From Anaerolineae bacterium (GTDB lineage Bacteria > Chloroflexota > Anaerolineae > Aggregatilineales > Phototrophicaceae): DNA of 64,000 bases. Positions within the stretch are counted from its first letter, which is position 1. Each line of letters opens with the position of its first letter. The notes under the pieces were generated by a model that was not told the origin of the DNA, did not search any database, and was given only the letters and a program-made list of their open reading frames with translations. The DNA is taken from assembly GCA_022824365.1 (NCBI GenBank), contig JAJEAA010000018.1, positions 62,001 to 126,000 on the forward strand, given 5' to 3'. The translations under genes were made by a program, and so were the position numbers. Below are positions 45,384-54,200 of this stretch, in pieces.

Positions 45384-45716
45384 CTAGGGCTTTTCCCCCT
45401 GGGAAGGGTCGGCAGGCTTGGCAGGCGGTTTTTGAGCAGCGCCGCCCCTAATCCGGTCTTCGCCGCCAACTTGCCTGAACAGTTCACTGACCTGGCTTCG
45501 GTCTCCCGCTTCGAGCACCGAGAGCATTTCCCCGCTGGACATCTTGCTGTAATCCCGCCGCAATCCGCCAATCGAGACCCTCGAAATCAGCCGAGCCAAG
45601 TCAGCGGAACCGCATTCACAGCAGCGCGGCGCGGCGCTGTCGTATTCGCCGTATGTGCGATAGGTGACGCTGAAGACCTTTCCGCAGGCTTTGCAGCGGA
45701 AGTCATACTGCGGCAT
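45384..45716 (-). CDS. FmdB-type zinc-ribbon protein
   Basis: Protein of 110 residues. It begins MPQYDFRCKACGKVFSV with a second pair in PRCCECGSADLARLISR, the CxxC...CxxC zinc ribbon of FmdB-like regulatory proteins. The remainder is polar and ends in a Pro/Lys-rich tail. It is the last gene of a minus-strand unit with the DHODH-like (6 bp away) and PyrK-like genes. Function in this family is poorly known. Confidence 0.85.
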   Translation of the reverse strand: MPQYDFRCKACGKVFSVTYRTYGEYDSAAPRCCECGSADLARLISRVSIGGLRRDYSKMSSGEMLSVLEAGDRSQVSELFRQVGGEDRIRGGAAQKPPAKPADPSQGEKP

Positions 45717-45722
45717 TGCTTG

Positions 45723-46664
45723 TCACTTTCCACCCTGGTTCTTGCCGGTCGCTGCGCTCGGCGTTGTCGCCCGCCGTTGCAGGGCTTCGGTATGCCCCAT
45801 ATCAGGATTCCACTCGTCGAGCAAGGCGTCCTTGTGCCGCGTGGCGATCCAGCCGCCCAGATCACGCGCGATCCGCTCGAGCATCTTTGGCTGCGCCCAG
45901 GTCGCCGTATCGACTTGCACCGCGACCGCTCCCGCTTCGATGTAGTCACGGGCATCCGCCGGCGAATGGATGCCGCCCGAGCCAATAATGGGAATCTCTT
46001 CCGGAATCTCCCGCCGCAAACGACCAACCATGCGCAAAATCATCGGCTTGATCAATGGACCGTAAATGCGCCCGCTTATCAGTCGCCCGCTGTAGGCATC
46101 GCGCGCGGTGCCCCGAGGCGCTGCCGTAAGCACCAGCGCGTCGACGCCCGCCTCCGCCACCGGCAAAGCCAATTGGTAGCACTCATAAAATGGCAAGCGC
46201 GCCAGCAGAGGCTTTTCCATCTTGGCCGCCGCCCGAACGAGCGCGAGCGCATCCGCCTCGTCAAGATCATCGCTCAAGCCCAGCTCCACCGCCGCAATCT
46301 CGTCGACTTCGTCGATCAGCCTGGTCGCGCGTTCGACATGCTGCGCGGTGGCGCCGACGAGATGCAATATCACCGGAATCGGCATATTCGCCCAAGTCTT
46401 GCGATAGCGCCTGATTACCTTGTTCAATCCCGGATTTGGCAACCCGGTATGCAGGAGAATCCCCGCGTCCAGGGGGATCATCCGTGTGCCCGCCGCCGGA
46501 TTCCAGGCATCAAGAGTCACCGGATTGGTGACGAGAGCGCCGAGCTTCTCGTAGTTGATCATGGCTTTGTAGCTATCAGCGAAACCCAGCGTTCCAGCCG
46601 CCGGCATCACCGGAGTGGAAACGATAAGGCTATACTTGCCGGGTCGAGTGATCTCTATCGCCAT
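45723..46664 (-). CDS. DHODH-like FMN oxidoreductase with altered catalytic loop
   Basis: Protein of 313 residues with the dihydroorotate dehydrogenase class 1B fold: VSTPVMPAAGTLGFADSY at the start, LGALVTNPVTLDAWNPAAG, and the FMN-phosphate end IIGSGGIHSPADARDYIEAG then AVAVQVDTA. The position of the class 1 catalytic loop (usually N-x-S-C-P-N) reads V-E-L-G-L-S-D-D-L-D, without the Asn or the catalytic Cys. The NT substrate motif is also replaced (LTAAPRGTARD). True dihydroorotate oxidation is therefore doubtful. It follows the PyrK-like gene by 13 bp and may accept or give electrons through it. Automated pipelines would call it pyrD. Confidence 0.75.
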   Translation of the reverse strand: MAIEITRPGKYSLIVSTPVMPAAGTLGFADSYKAMINYEKLGALVTNPVTLDAWNPAAGTRMIPLDAGILLHTGLPNPGLNKVIRRYRKTWANMPIPVILHLVGATAQHVERATRLIDEVDEIAAVELGLSDDLDEADALALVRAAAKMEKPLLARLPFYECYQLALPVAEAGVDALVLTAAPRGTARDAYSGRLISGRIYGPLIKPMILRMVGRLRREIPEEIPIIGSGGIHSPADARDYIEAGAVAVQVDTATWAQPKMLERIARDLGGWIATRHKDALLDEWNPDMGHTEALQRRATTPSAATGKNQGGK

Positions 46665-46677
46665 GAGAACTCGTCTC

Positions 46678-47436
46678 TCAATTCAGACGCAGCATGGTCA
46701 GATCAAAGGCGGGACCGTCCAGACATTGCAGCATCTGGGAACCGCGCAGATTCAGCATACAAGCATGGCAAGCGCCGACGCCGCATGGCAACGGGCGCTG
46801 CAAAACACCGAACACATAATTCACCGGCACCTCGTTGCGGCGCTCCCGCATTAGCCGCATGATGTCCGCGAAATGACTCAGTTCATCGCCCGGCCCCACA
46901 GCGGCAAACACCTGATCAGCCCAGCCCAAGGTCATGACCATGTCATTCCAGGTCAAATTGTCCTCCGCCACAATAATCTCCACTTCGCTCGGCAGATGAT
47001 CTGTTCCGTATTGCCTGGCGCTCCCCATCAACACCATAGTCACGCTGACTTGTCTTTCCAACAGGTACGGCAGCATCAGGAGCAGCGGGGCCGGTGGCGC
47101 ATGATAGGCTATGAGCAGGATGTTGCGCAGCTTTTGGCGAAAACGAAAGGGCTGCCCGACCGGTCCTATAATGCTCAGAAGCTGCCCCGGGGCAAATTGC
47201 TCGCGCGCGGACAATTCGATGGTCAAGATATTGCTGGCTTGAACATCGACCGGAAACCAGAGATCGCGAAGATAAGGATCCCAACGCTCGGCGTCGTAGT
47301 CCTTTTCGATACGCCGCGCCAGCAGCGCTTGACCCGCCAGGAGCTGCGAAAGCGACTGATCAACTGCCAGATCCAGCCGCTGAAAATCGCGGTTGACGCG
47401 TTTGATCCGTTCAATATAAGCCTGCGATTCTTTCAT
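46678..47436 (-). CDS. PyrK-like iron-sulfur electron transfer subunit
   Basis: Protein of 252 residues. The C-terminus has the PyrK [2Fe-2S] site: C-G-V-G-A-C-H-A-C then MLQCLDGPAFDL (four Cys). The preceding part is a ferredoxin-reductase-like nucleotide domain (RNILLIAYHAPPAPLLLMLP, VSVTMVLMGSARQ). The N-terminal 100 residues are unusual, and the FAD-binding RxFS-type motif of classical PyrK is not seen. It probably moves electrons between a nicotinamide or other donor and the DHODH-like partner. ATG 47436; a good promoter lies at 47460-47488. First gene of the PyrK-DHODH-FmdB unit. Confidence 0.78.
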   Translation of the reverse strand: MKESQAYIERIKRVNRDFQRLDLAVDQSLSQLLAGQALLARRIEKDYDAERWDPYLRDLWFPVDVQASNILTIELSAREQFAPGQLLSIIGPVGQPFRFRQKLRNILLIAYHAPPAPLLLMLPYLLERQVSVTMVLMGSARQYGTDHLPSEVEIIVAEDNLTWNDMVMTLGWADQVFAAVGPGDELSHFADIMRLMRERRNEVPVNYVFGVLQRPLPCGVGACHACMLNLRGSQMLQCLDGPAFDLTMLRLN

Positions 47437-47459
47437 GAATCCCTGCCTTGTTGTCAGGC

Positions 47460-47488
47460 ATTATAGTCGGATTGCCCGGCGAGGACAA
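47460..47488 (-). promoter_or_regulatory. Sigma-70-type promoter of the PyrK-like operon
   Basis: On the minus strand, TTGTCC (47488-47483), a 17-bp spacer and TATAAT (47465-47460), 24 bp before the ATG at 47436. Confidence 0.7.
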
Positions 47489-47527
47489 AGTGACATGCTT
47501 GCCGATAAACCGCCGCCCGGGCCGGTG

Positions 47528-49096
47528 TCAAGATTGATCCTCGCTCTCGTGTACGAATCCATAGAGTTCCCATGGCGCCTCGCCCGCATCGGCGATATGC
47601 GCCGCCAACTCAAAGCGCGGGTCGATCTCTTCGCCGAGATAAAGCGGGTCAAGCGCCGGCCGGGCCGCCGGCATGAGCAGGTAGTCGATCTCGAACTGCC
47701 GCGCCAGCGTCAGCGTATCCTCGCGAGAAGCCAAAGGCGTCACTACCGAAGAGTAGCCGAATACGCTCAATACATAGGGATCTTGCGACATGAGCCGAAG
47801 TTCGCCGTCTCCCGTTCTGTCCGGCAACTCATCCAGCCGGTCGACCAGAATCTGCACGCTTGCGTAGAACCTGTCCGCGTTTGCGGTCTCGTCTCGGACC
47901 AGGTCATAGCTGCTCCATGCCAGCCAACAGAGCGAAAGCAGCGCGAACGCATAGCGCCACTCGCGACGCCGTATCAGTTTCTCCAATGCAATCGCGCCGA
48001 CGGGTATCAGCAGCGGCATCACAGTCAAGAACGCTTTTTTGAAGCTGCCGCTCTGGTTGAGCACAGGCAGCAAGAACGGATAGATGATCAGAATTCCGAC
48101 GGTCCAAATCAAAACCGGAAAGTACAACGAGAGCAGCTTCCGATTCTCACGGGCGAAGACGACAAGAACACCGGCTGGAACAAGCAAAGCCAGCGGCAAT
48201 TGAAGCGCGAATGCTATTTGTTTCAACGCCGCCCCAAGTTCAAAGAGCCTCTTGCCCAAAAGCTGCGCAATGTTCTGCCGCTCCAGCATGGACTCCAAAG
48301 AGATCGGGATTCCATACGCATAATGGTCGCGCGGTTCGATCATGAAAGGCATTCGGCTCGTCAACGGGCTACCGACAGTACCGATTTCATGCAAATTACG
48401 AATATGCCAAGGCAAAACAGTAATAGCAAAAGCGAGCGCGAGCAGCAAGATATCGACGCGGCGCACTCGCTGTACGCCCATACGGTCCAATACGAAGACA
48501 TACGCGACAAGCAATAAGAACAGATAGACGGAGTCGTTGCGAGTCAGATGCGCCAAGCCAAAAAAGACACCGCATAGCAGGAATCCAAGTTTGCTTCCCG
48601 TTTTCGCTGCAATCCCTGCAAGCAGGAACGCGGACGCCACCAAAAACTGGTTGATTGCCACGGTATCGGTTCTCAAGGAGTTGAGTGCGAAATCTGGCAG
48701 CGCTACGGCGAAGCCTGCCGCAACAAAGGCGCAAGACATTGTTTGCCCCAATTGTCTGGTCGCCAAGAATACCAACGCTGGAAGCAAGGAGCCCGCCAGG
48801 ACAAAAAGCGCCAAGGCAGCGTGAACATTGACGCCGCCGGCAATCATGCCAAAAGCTGCCGCAAGGCCGGGAAGCGGCATCCAATGATCGATGTCATGCG
48901 GCAGTCCGACTGGCATGCGGGCGTAATGCCAGACGTAATCAATGGTAAAGCCATCGCCCTCGGACAAACGTCGACCAAGGTTGTAGTAGTGCGCCGGATC
49001 GCTTATCCCCGGGTTGTGGACAAATGACAGAAGCGCCAAACGAAAGCCCAAGGCAATGGCTGTTATTAGCAAAAGTTGGACGATGGTCGTCTTCAT
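47528..49096 (-). CDS. GT39/ArnT-like membrane glycosyltransferase (copy A)
   Basis: Protein of 522 residues with many membrane segments and a C-terminal soluble part. Near residue 33 it has PAHYYNLGRRLSEGDGFTI, and GFGLAHLTRNDSVYLF near the second loop, like the dolichyl-phosphate-mannose/ArnT superfamily. The first-loop acidic residue after the first helix (D in GISDPAHYYN) fits the catalytic Asp position. It would transfer a sugar from a polyprenyl-phosphate donor on the outer face. Its ATG faces the similar gene at 49180 head to head. Confidence 0.75.
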   Translation of the reverse strand: MKTTIVQLLLITAIALGFRLALLSFVHNPGISDPAHYYNLGRRLSEGDGFTIDYVWHYARMPVGLPHDIDHWMPLPGLAAAFGMIAGGVNVHAALALFVLAGSLLPALVFLATRQLGQTMSCAFVAAGFAVALPDFALNSLRTDTVAINQFLVASAFLLAGIAAKTGSKLGFLLCGVFFGLAHLTRNDSVYLFLLLVAYVFVLDRMGVQRVRRVDILLLALAFAITVLPWHIRNLHEIGTVGSPLTSRMPFMIEPRDHYAYGIPISLESMLERQNIAQLLGKRLFELGAALKQIAFALQLPLALLVPAGVLVVFARENRKLLSLYFPVLIWTVGILIIYPFLLPVLNQSGSFKKAFLTVMPLLIPVGAIALEKLIRRREWRYAFALLSLCWLAWSSYDLVRDETANADRFYASVQILVDRLDELPDRTGDGELRLMSQDPYVLSVFGYSSVVTPLASREDTLTLARQFEIDYLLMPAARPALDPLYLGEEIDPRFELAAHIADAGEAPWELYGFVHESEDQS

Positions 49097-49179
49097 GCCG
49101 CCTGCAGCCGTCCTTGTGTTTTACTGGTCTCGATACTACCATTCGGCAAAGACATACCGTATATCAAGATGTGAAATTG

Positions 49180-50559
49180 ATGCAAGCGGACGTCCGTCAT
49201 ACTCGCATACTTTGGATCGTTCTGCTGATCGGCCTCTTGTTGCGTCTGGCCTTCGCCCTTACCGAGCCGACATATTCTAGGTTTGACCTTGCTCGCGGCG
49301 GCGATACAGGCTGGTACCTGGTCAACGGCTACGGATTCTTCAGCGGCGAGGCGCATGGCTGGGTTGAAAAAATGCCGTTTTACATCAGCAGGATCCCGAC
49401 GCCGCCCTTGTATATCCTCTTTGCGGGCTTCGTTCAGCAATTCTTTGGCAGGCACGAGACCATTGTCGTCATGCGTCTCCTGCAATGTCTTGCCTCAATA
49501 GCGACCGTTTATCTGGCCAGTCGCCTGTCGCAACTGATCACTGGGGACAGGCGCGTCGCGACGACTGTCGCCGTCTTGGCAGCTTTTCATCCCGTTTTTA
49601 TCATTGAGCCGGCCAGTATCGCTACTGAAACATTGTACATATTCTTCCTTGTCTTGGGCTTCTGGTTATACACAGAATACGTAGTTGTCGCTGTCCTGCG
49701 GCAACAGGAATACAAGATCAGCCCGAAAGCAGCCATGCTCCTGACGGCGACTGCCTTTGCCCTGGCTACCTTGACGCGCGCGGTGGCGGTATTGTTTCCC
49801 GCGGTTATAGTCTTGCATCTGATGCTGCTGGGACGCCGCCGGCTTGTCGCGATGTGGCGCGGCCTTGCGCTCGTACTGGTTGTGGTTTACGCCGTCACGA
49901 TCTCGACCTGGACCATTTACAATATCGTGCTCTGGGATCGGCTGGTCATTGTTAGCGATCAGCTTCTTCCCGCCCTTTGGCGCGGCGCGGAAACGCAAGA
50001 TGGCTCGCCGGCGCAGAATGACGCGCTCTTGCTGCAAGGAAAGGAAGTTGCTACTGACGACGACTGTCAGGTTGACTGCAAGTATCAGCACCCGGCCGAG
50101 CTTTATATCGAACATATTGCTGCCATCGTGGATGCGGACATCGCCGGTTTCATTTTGCGTCGCCTCAATGAATTGTCATATTCGCTTATTCAGCCTCACG
50201 GCACCGCGAGATTCGGGGAAGCCAGTATAAGAGACGCGGCTGGGGAATTGCTCCGTCAAAATGTTTCGGCTGAGAGGCTGCTAGCGATAGCGCAAATGGA
50301 AGGATTTGCGCTGAAAGTTGCCGCATGGGTCCTGCATATCGGGGCTATGGTCATGGGAATCATGGGCATGTGGCTGACGCGCCAGCGTCTTGCGTTTACA
50401 TCTCCTCTGATCGGCTTCGTCATTTACACGATAGTGGCGCACCTGTTCTTGTTGGCATTGCCGCGCTACTTGTTTCCGCTGGAGTTCATCTGGCTTCTTT
50501 TCGCTGGAATCTGCGCGATCAGACTTTACGATGGTTGGCCTAGGCAAGCGGCAGTCTAG
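49180..50559 (+). CDS. GT39/ArnT-like membrane glycosyltransferase (copy B)
   Basis: About 459 residues from ATG 49180; the open frame back to 49024 overlaps the divergent gene and lacks family sequence, and GTG 49171 is possible. It begins with a hydrophobic helix (LWIVLLIGLLLRLAFALTEP), then ARGGDTGWYLVNGYGFF with an Asp at the catalytic-loop place, and ALATLTRAVAVLFPAVIVLH later. Same superfamily as its divergent neighbour but not closely similar. It likely uses polyprenyl-linked sugars for envelope glycans. Divergent control region: about 83 bp. Confidence 0.72.
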   Translation: MQADVRHTRILWIVLLIGLLLRLAFALTEPTYSRFDLARGGDTGWYLVNGYGFFSGEAHGWVEKMPFYISRIPTPPLYILFAGFVQQFFGRHETIVVMRLLQCLASIATVYLASRLSQLITGDRRVATTVAVLAAFHPVFIIEPASIATETLYIFFLVLGFWLYTEYVVVAVLRQQEYKISPKAAMLLTATAFALATLTRAVAVLFPAVIVLHLMLLGRRRLVAMWRGLALVLVVVYAVTISTWTIYNIVLWDRLVIVSDQLLPALWRGAETQDGSPAQNDALLLQGKEVATDDDCQVDCKYQHPAELYIEHIAAIVDADIAGFILRRLNELSYSLIQPHGTARFGEASIRDAAGELLRQNVSAERLLAIAQMEGFALKVAAWVLHIGAMVMGIMGMWLTRQRLAFTSPLIGFVIYTIVAHLFLLALPRYLFPLEFIWLLFAGICAIRLYDGWPRQAAV

Positions 50560-50628
50560 CCGTCCATCTTGCCTGGGCAAGGCCTAACAAGATGATGCGA
50601 TGAAGAATCGCTGAGGGGAGTTGGCGAC

Positions 50629-51174
50629 TTGAAAATCTACACCAAAAAGGGCGACGCGGGGCAGACTTCTCTTTTCAGTGGAGGGTCTGTGCCCAAGACG
50701 CACCTGCGCGTCGAAGCCTATGGCACAGTGGACGAGCTTAATTCACTGCTGGGCGTCGTACGAGCCGCAGACTTAAGCCAGCGCGCTGACAGTTGGCTGA
50801 ACGAAGCGCAAAGGCAGCTCTTCCGCCTGGGCGCGGATTTGGCGACGCCAATGGACGCGAAAGCCGATTGGATCACGAGAATCGACGCTGGTGAGATTCG
50901 GTGGCTGGAAGACACGATCGACGAGATGACGGCTGAACTGGAGCCGTTGAGAAACTTTATCTTGCCCGGAGGCACAACGGCGGCAGCGACGCTGCAACTT
51001 TCGCGAGCGGTATGTCGGCGCGCCGAACGCCTCGCGGTCGGCTTGGCTCGTCAGGAAGAGCTAGGCGACCACGTGATCGCGTACATAAACCGCCTGTCGG
51101 ATTGGCTGTTCACTTTAGCGCGCTATGAAAACTTGCAGGCTGGCGAGCCGGAAACCAAATGGAGCGTACATTGA
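50629..51174 (+). CDS. Cob(I)yrinic acid a,c-diamide/cobalamin adenosyltransferase, PduO type
   Basis: Protein of 181 residues from a TTG start (50629) supported by GAGGGGAG 8 nt upstream. Family motifs are IYTKKGDAGQTSLFSGG near the N-terminus (ATP loop), RVEAYGTVDELNSLLGVVRA, and the C-terminal FILPGGTTAAATLQLSRAVC followed by RRAER. It transfers adenosyl from ATP to cob(I)alamin, making coenzyme B12. The length is that of the minimal enzyme. Confidence 0.92.
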   Translation: MKIYTKKGDAGQTSLFSGGSVPKTHLRVEAYGTVDELNSLLGVVRAADLSQRADSWLNEAQRQLFRLGADLATPMDAKADWITRIDAGEIRWLEDTIDEMTAELEPLRNFILPGGTTAAATLQLSRAVCRRAERLAVGLARQEELGDHVIAYINRLSDWLFTLARYENLQAGEPETKWSVH

Positions 51175-51210
51175 TAGGTTGGTCTTGGGCTAGCGCCTTG
51201 GGGCTTGAGG

Positions 51211-51292
51211 TGCCGGAGGTGGGAGTCGAACCCACACACCCGAAGGTACACGAGTTTGAGTCGTGCGCGTCTGCCAATTCCGCCACTCCGGC
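51211..51292 (-). tRNA. trnL: tRNA-Leu (anticodon CAA)
   Basis: Minus-strand cloverleaf of 82 nt: acceptor GCCGGAG pairs with CTCCGGC, discriminator A at 51211. The anticodon stem CACGA/TCGTG encloses loop CTCAAAC, giving CAA, which reads UUG. A long variable arm (TACCTTCGGGTGTG region) is typical of tRNA-Leu, and the T-loop GGTTCGACTCC is present. CCA is not encoded. Confidence 0.95.
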
Positions 51293-51304
51293 TCGCGGAT
51301 TGGA

Positions 51305-51333
51305 AGTCTACGCCTTTGCCGGGCAGATGTCAA
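51305..51333 (-). promoter_or_regulatory. Promoter of tRNA-Leu
   Basis: On the minus strand, TTGACA (51333-51328), a 17-bp spacer and TAGACT (51310-51305), ending 12 bp before the tRNA. Confidence 0.75.
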
Positions 51334-51355
51334 TGCTGAAGCGGCGCGCGGCTGG

Positions 51356-51868
51356 ATGACCATGACCCGAATTGCCCGATTCTGCGCGCTTTGCGGCCAG
51401 CCTCTAATCATGCGGCAGCACAGCGGTCGCTTGCGTCCCTATTGCAATGTTTGCGAAACGCCGGTGTATTTCGACCCCAAAGTGGCGGTCGTGATCTTCA
51501 TTCAACGCGATGAGCGAGTTTTGCTGATTCAGCGGGCGGTTGATCCGGGCAAAGACAAGTGGGCGCTGCCGGCGGGTTTTGTCGATTATGATGAAGCGCC
51601 GGAAGCGGCCGCCATCCGCGAAACGTTTGAAGAAACACATCTCAAGGTGCGCATTGACAAACTGCTGGCGGTCTATCCCAAACGCGATGAAGGCTTGGCG
51701 GATATCGTAATCGCCTATAGCGCTACCGTAATCGGCGGAATCGCCAAAGCCGGCGATGATGCGGCGGCTTTAGGCTGGTTCGACCGGGAGAATCTGCCGC
51801 CGCTGGTGTTCTACCCTTCAATCACGCTGACCAATGAGTGGCGCGAAGGCAGGTTGATCCTTTGCTGA
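51356..51868 (+). CDS. Nudix hydrolase with N-terminal zinc ribbon
   Basis: About 170 residues from ATG 51356 (ATG 51362 also possible; the longer frame runs into the tRNA). The N-terminus has FCALCGQPL and YCNVCETPVYFDP, a four-Cys zinc ribbon. The Nudix box is G-F-V-D-Y-D-E with RETFEETHL (Gx5Ex7REUXEExGU, the last Gly replaced by His). It resembles NUDT/NudC-like hydrolases for NAD(H) or ADP-ribose-type substrates. The substrate is not determined. Confidence 0.85.
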   Translation: MTMTRIARFCALCGQPLIMRQHSGRLRPYCNVCETPVYFDPKVAVVIFIQRDERVLLIQRAVDPGKDKWALPAGFVDYDEAPEAAAIRETFEETHLKVRIDKLLAVYPKRDEGLADIVIAYSATVIGGIAKAGDDAAALGWFDRENLPPLVFYPSITLTNEWREGRLILC

Positions 51869-51894
51869 CTCGTATTTGACCTGGAATACAGACC

Positions 51895-53076
51895 TCAACC
51901 GCTGTTTGGCTTCATGCCTAGCAGTCGCATAATGCTGGTGGCGAAAGCTAATAAATAGCTGTAGACAATCGAAGCGCGGACTCGGGTCGCATTTCGACCA
52001 TCGTCCAAAGCCTGATAGATTGCGCGCGCTTCTTTATATTTCCGGCGCGCGCCTTCAAAGTCCCACTGCGATTGAAAGACTGAGCCGAGGGCATACAGAT
52101 AGCGGGCTTCGCTTGCCGGATTGCTGACGGTTCGCGCCATCTCAACTGCCCGCTGATAGTAGGCGATGGCGCTATCCGGTTGGTTTCGCAGTTCCTGCCA
52201 TTGCCCCAGCAAGCCCAAGGCATACATCTCGTAAGGCGGGTGCTGAATATCCTGCGACAATGCCAGCATCTGGTCGAAATAATCGCGGGCATCCGACAAG
52301 TCCTTCGCCGCCAACATCGTCATGGCAAGCGTGTACAGCCGCATGAACTCATGGAAGACCGATTCCATACCGCGAGCGACTTCCAGGGCAGTCAGTTGCT
52401 GCTGGATGCCGCGCTCAAAGGTATCGCTGTCTTGCGCCAGGACCAGACCCTGCTGCCCGATGACGACGCTTTCCAATAATCTGTCCTTGACCGATTGCGC
52501 CTTGCGCAGCGCCACAAGCAAGCCGTCATTCGCCTTGCTGAAGTCTTGTTTGCGTATGAATGCGTTGGACAGCAGAAGGATGGCGCGCGCTTCCATTTGG
52601 CCGTCGTTAAGCTCGCGCGCGATATCTATGACCTTCCAGGCATGCTTGCTAGATTCATCCGGGCTAGCCGCGATCTCGCCCAAGCCCAGGAGCGATTGGC
52701 CATAGCGCCGCATGTCGCCTGCTTCAAAGGAGTAATCGACTGCCTTGCGATAATCATCGAAGGCTTCAGCGGTCTGCAAATAGCCCTCGCGGGCGATTCG
52801 CGCCCGGATGACAAGCGCGTCGGTCATCAGGCTCCTGGAGCCGATTGCTTCGGCGGCGTCAATAGCCTGGTTGACATAATCTCGCGCGAAGTCAAAATGC
52901 CCGAGCGAACATTGGGCTTGCGCCAGACCCAGAAGGGCGATGACCTCCATGCTATAGTTCTTTTCCCGGCGAGCCAGCGTTAACTCAACGTGGCAGCGAT
53001 CAACGATCTCGTTGAAGCCGCCGGACTTCATGAGTTCCGTGATGTCGTACCTCAGGTTATCGATCTTTGCAGGCAT
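51895..53076 (-). CDS. TPR-repeat protein
   Basis: Protein of 393 residues made of tetratricopeptide repeats, for example EVIALLGLAQAQCSLGHFDF, YGQSLLGLGEIAASPDESSK and YEMYALGLLGQWQELRNQPD, ending in a short hydrophobic segment (YSYLLAFATSIMRLLGM). No N-terminal signal or DNA-binding domain is visible. It probably serves as a protein-interaction scaffold. ATG 53076. Confidence 0.82.
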   Translation of the reverse strand: MPAKIDNLRYDITELMKSGGFNEIVDRCHVELTLARREKNYSMEVIALLGLAQAQCSLGHFDFARDYVNQAIDAAEAIGSRSLMTDALVIRARIAREGYLQTAEAFDDYRKAVDYSFEAGDMRRYGQSLLGLGEIAASPDESSKHAWKVIDIARELNDGQMEARAILLLSNAFIRKQDFSKANDGLLVALRKAQSVKDRLLESVVIGQQGLVLAQDSDTFERGIQQQLTALEVARGMESVFHEFMRLYTLAMTMLAAKDLSDARDYFDQMLALSQDIQHPPYEMYALGLLGQWQELRNQPDSAIAYYQRAVEMARTVSNPASEARYLYALGSVFQSQWDFEGARRKYKEARAIYQALDDGRNATRVRASIVYSYLLAFATSIMRLLGMKPNSG

Positions 53077-53193
53077 CAGAAATTTTCCCCGCGCGTCGTC
53101 TCATCCCATTATACGCACATTCCAGCAGTTCGGTTCGTCAAGATTTTGCGGCGCCCCATCGGCTTGCTCGTCCAAACGCGCGACACGGATATC

Positions 53194-54147
53194 TCAACGA
53201 AGCTTTCTTAGCCGCCTCGCCAAGCCGGCGGTCCAGTCTATGGATGCGGGCGGCAGCAGCAGAGTATAAAGAGCGTAGAGCCGGCGCTGACGCGATTCGG
53301 GCCCGTAGAGCGCCGCAGCCCGCAAGAAATGCTTCCGCGCCAATCGTCTATCGCCTTCCGCCCAGAGGTAGGCGGCGTAGACGTGATGCCTGGACGCCTC
53401 TTTGCGGTCGAATTCTTCCGCGTCCATACAGCGCTGCCAGCCATAGTGACGGGCATTTTGCACTGTTTTGAGACGCCCCAGCGCGCCATACAGTTTATCA
53501 TCCGAAATCATGTCGCCGTGCATCCGGCGATAAACGAGACGCCGGTCGATAGCGTGGAATTTGAATTTCGCCGCCAGCCGCAGAAAGAGATCCCAGTCTT
53601 CAGCGCTGCGGAATTTCGGGTCATCGGCAAAGCCGCCAACCGCGCGCAGAGCCGACGCGCGAAACATGCTTGAGCTAGTCAATATGCGACAGCCGGTCTG
53701 GCGCAGCAACTCGCAGAATACATCGTCGGAGAAGCGTTCAAAAGCCGGCGTCTCCAGCGGAGTTCCGCCGTCGCTCGCGACAAATTGAAAGTGCGTATAC
53801 AGCACGCATACATCGGGAAAACGCCGGAAGACATCGATGCCTATCTTGATCTTTTCTTCATGCAAGCGATCATCAGCATCGAGGAAATGGATGAACTCGC
53901 CGCGCGCTTCAGCGATGCCGCGATTTCGCGCGATCCCGGGACCTTGATTGCTCCCTACCAGGAGCCGGACTGAGTCGCCGTATTTCACACGAAGGAAATC
54001 CGCGGTGCCGTCCGTGCTGCCATCGTCAACGACGATGATCTCGACCTGGTCATATGTCTGGGACAGGCAACTGTCTATGGCCTCCGCCACAAAGCGCTTG
54101 CGGTTAAAGGTAGGGATAATGATGCTGACCAGCGGTTTGCTTTGCAT
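53194..54147 (-). CDS. Family 2 glycosyltransferase (GT-A)
   Basis: About 317 residues. It starts LVSIIIPTFNRKRFVAEAID and has IIVVDDGSTDGTADFL and a DxD-like HFLDADDRLHEEKI, with EDWDLFLRLAAKF near residue 200. It is an inverting GT-A enzyme for envelope or exopolysaccharide sugars. ATG 54147 best fits homologues. A GTG at 54204 overlaps the upstream lipoprotein stop by 4 bp, and an ATG lies at 54171, so coupled translation from an earlier start is possible. Confidence 0.85.
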   Translation of the reverse strand: MQSKPLVSIIIPTFNRKRFVAEAIDSCLSQTYDQVEIIVVDDGSTDGTADFLRVKYGDSVRLLVGSNQGPGIARNRGIAEARGEFIHFLDADDRLHEEKIKIGIDVFRRFPDVCVLYTHFQFVASDGGTPLETPAFERFSDDVFCELLRQTGCRILTSSSMFRASALRAVGGFADDPKFRSAEDWDLFLRLAAKFKFHAIDRRLVYRRMHGDMISDDKLYGALGRLKTVQNARHYGWQRCMDAEEFDRKEASRHHVYAAYLWAEGDRRLARKHFLRAAALYGPESRQRRLYALYTLLLPPASIDWTAGLARRLRKLR

Positions 54148-54200
54148 GTCCTCGTCCAAAGTCACCCTCATCGTTGATACACCGAGTCCAGCGCGCAATA

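Noticed and set aside
45321-46862. Plus-strand frame of 513 codons across the FmdB and DHODH-like genes
   Set aside because: It runs antisense through two recognised genes and has no domain.
47435-48517. Plus-strand frame of 360 codons opposite the GT39-like gene
   Set aside because: It is very rich in Arg/Gln and lacks any family pattern; the minus strand carries the membrane protein.
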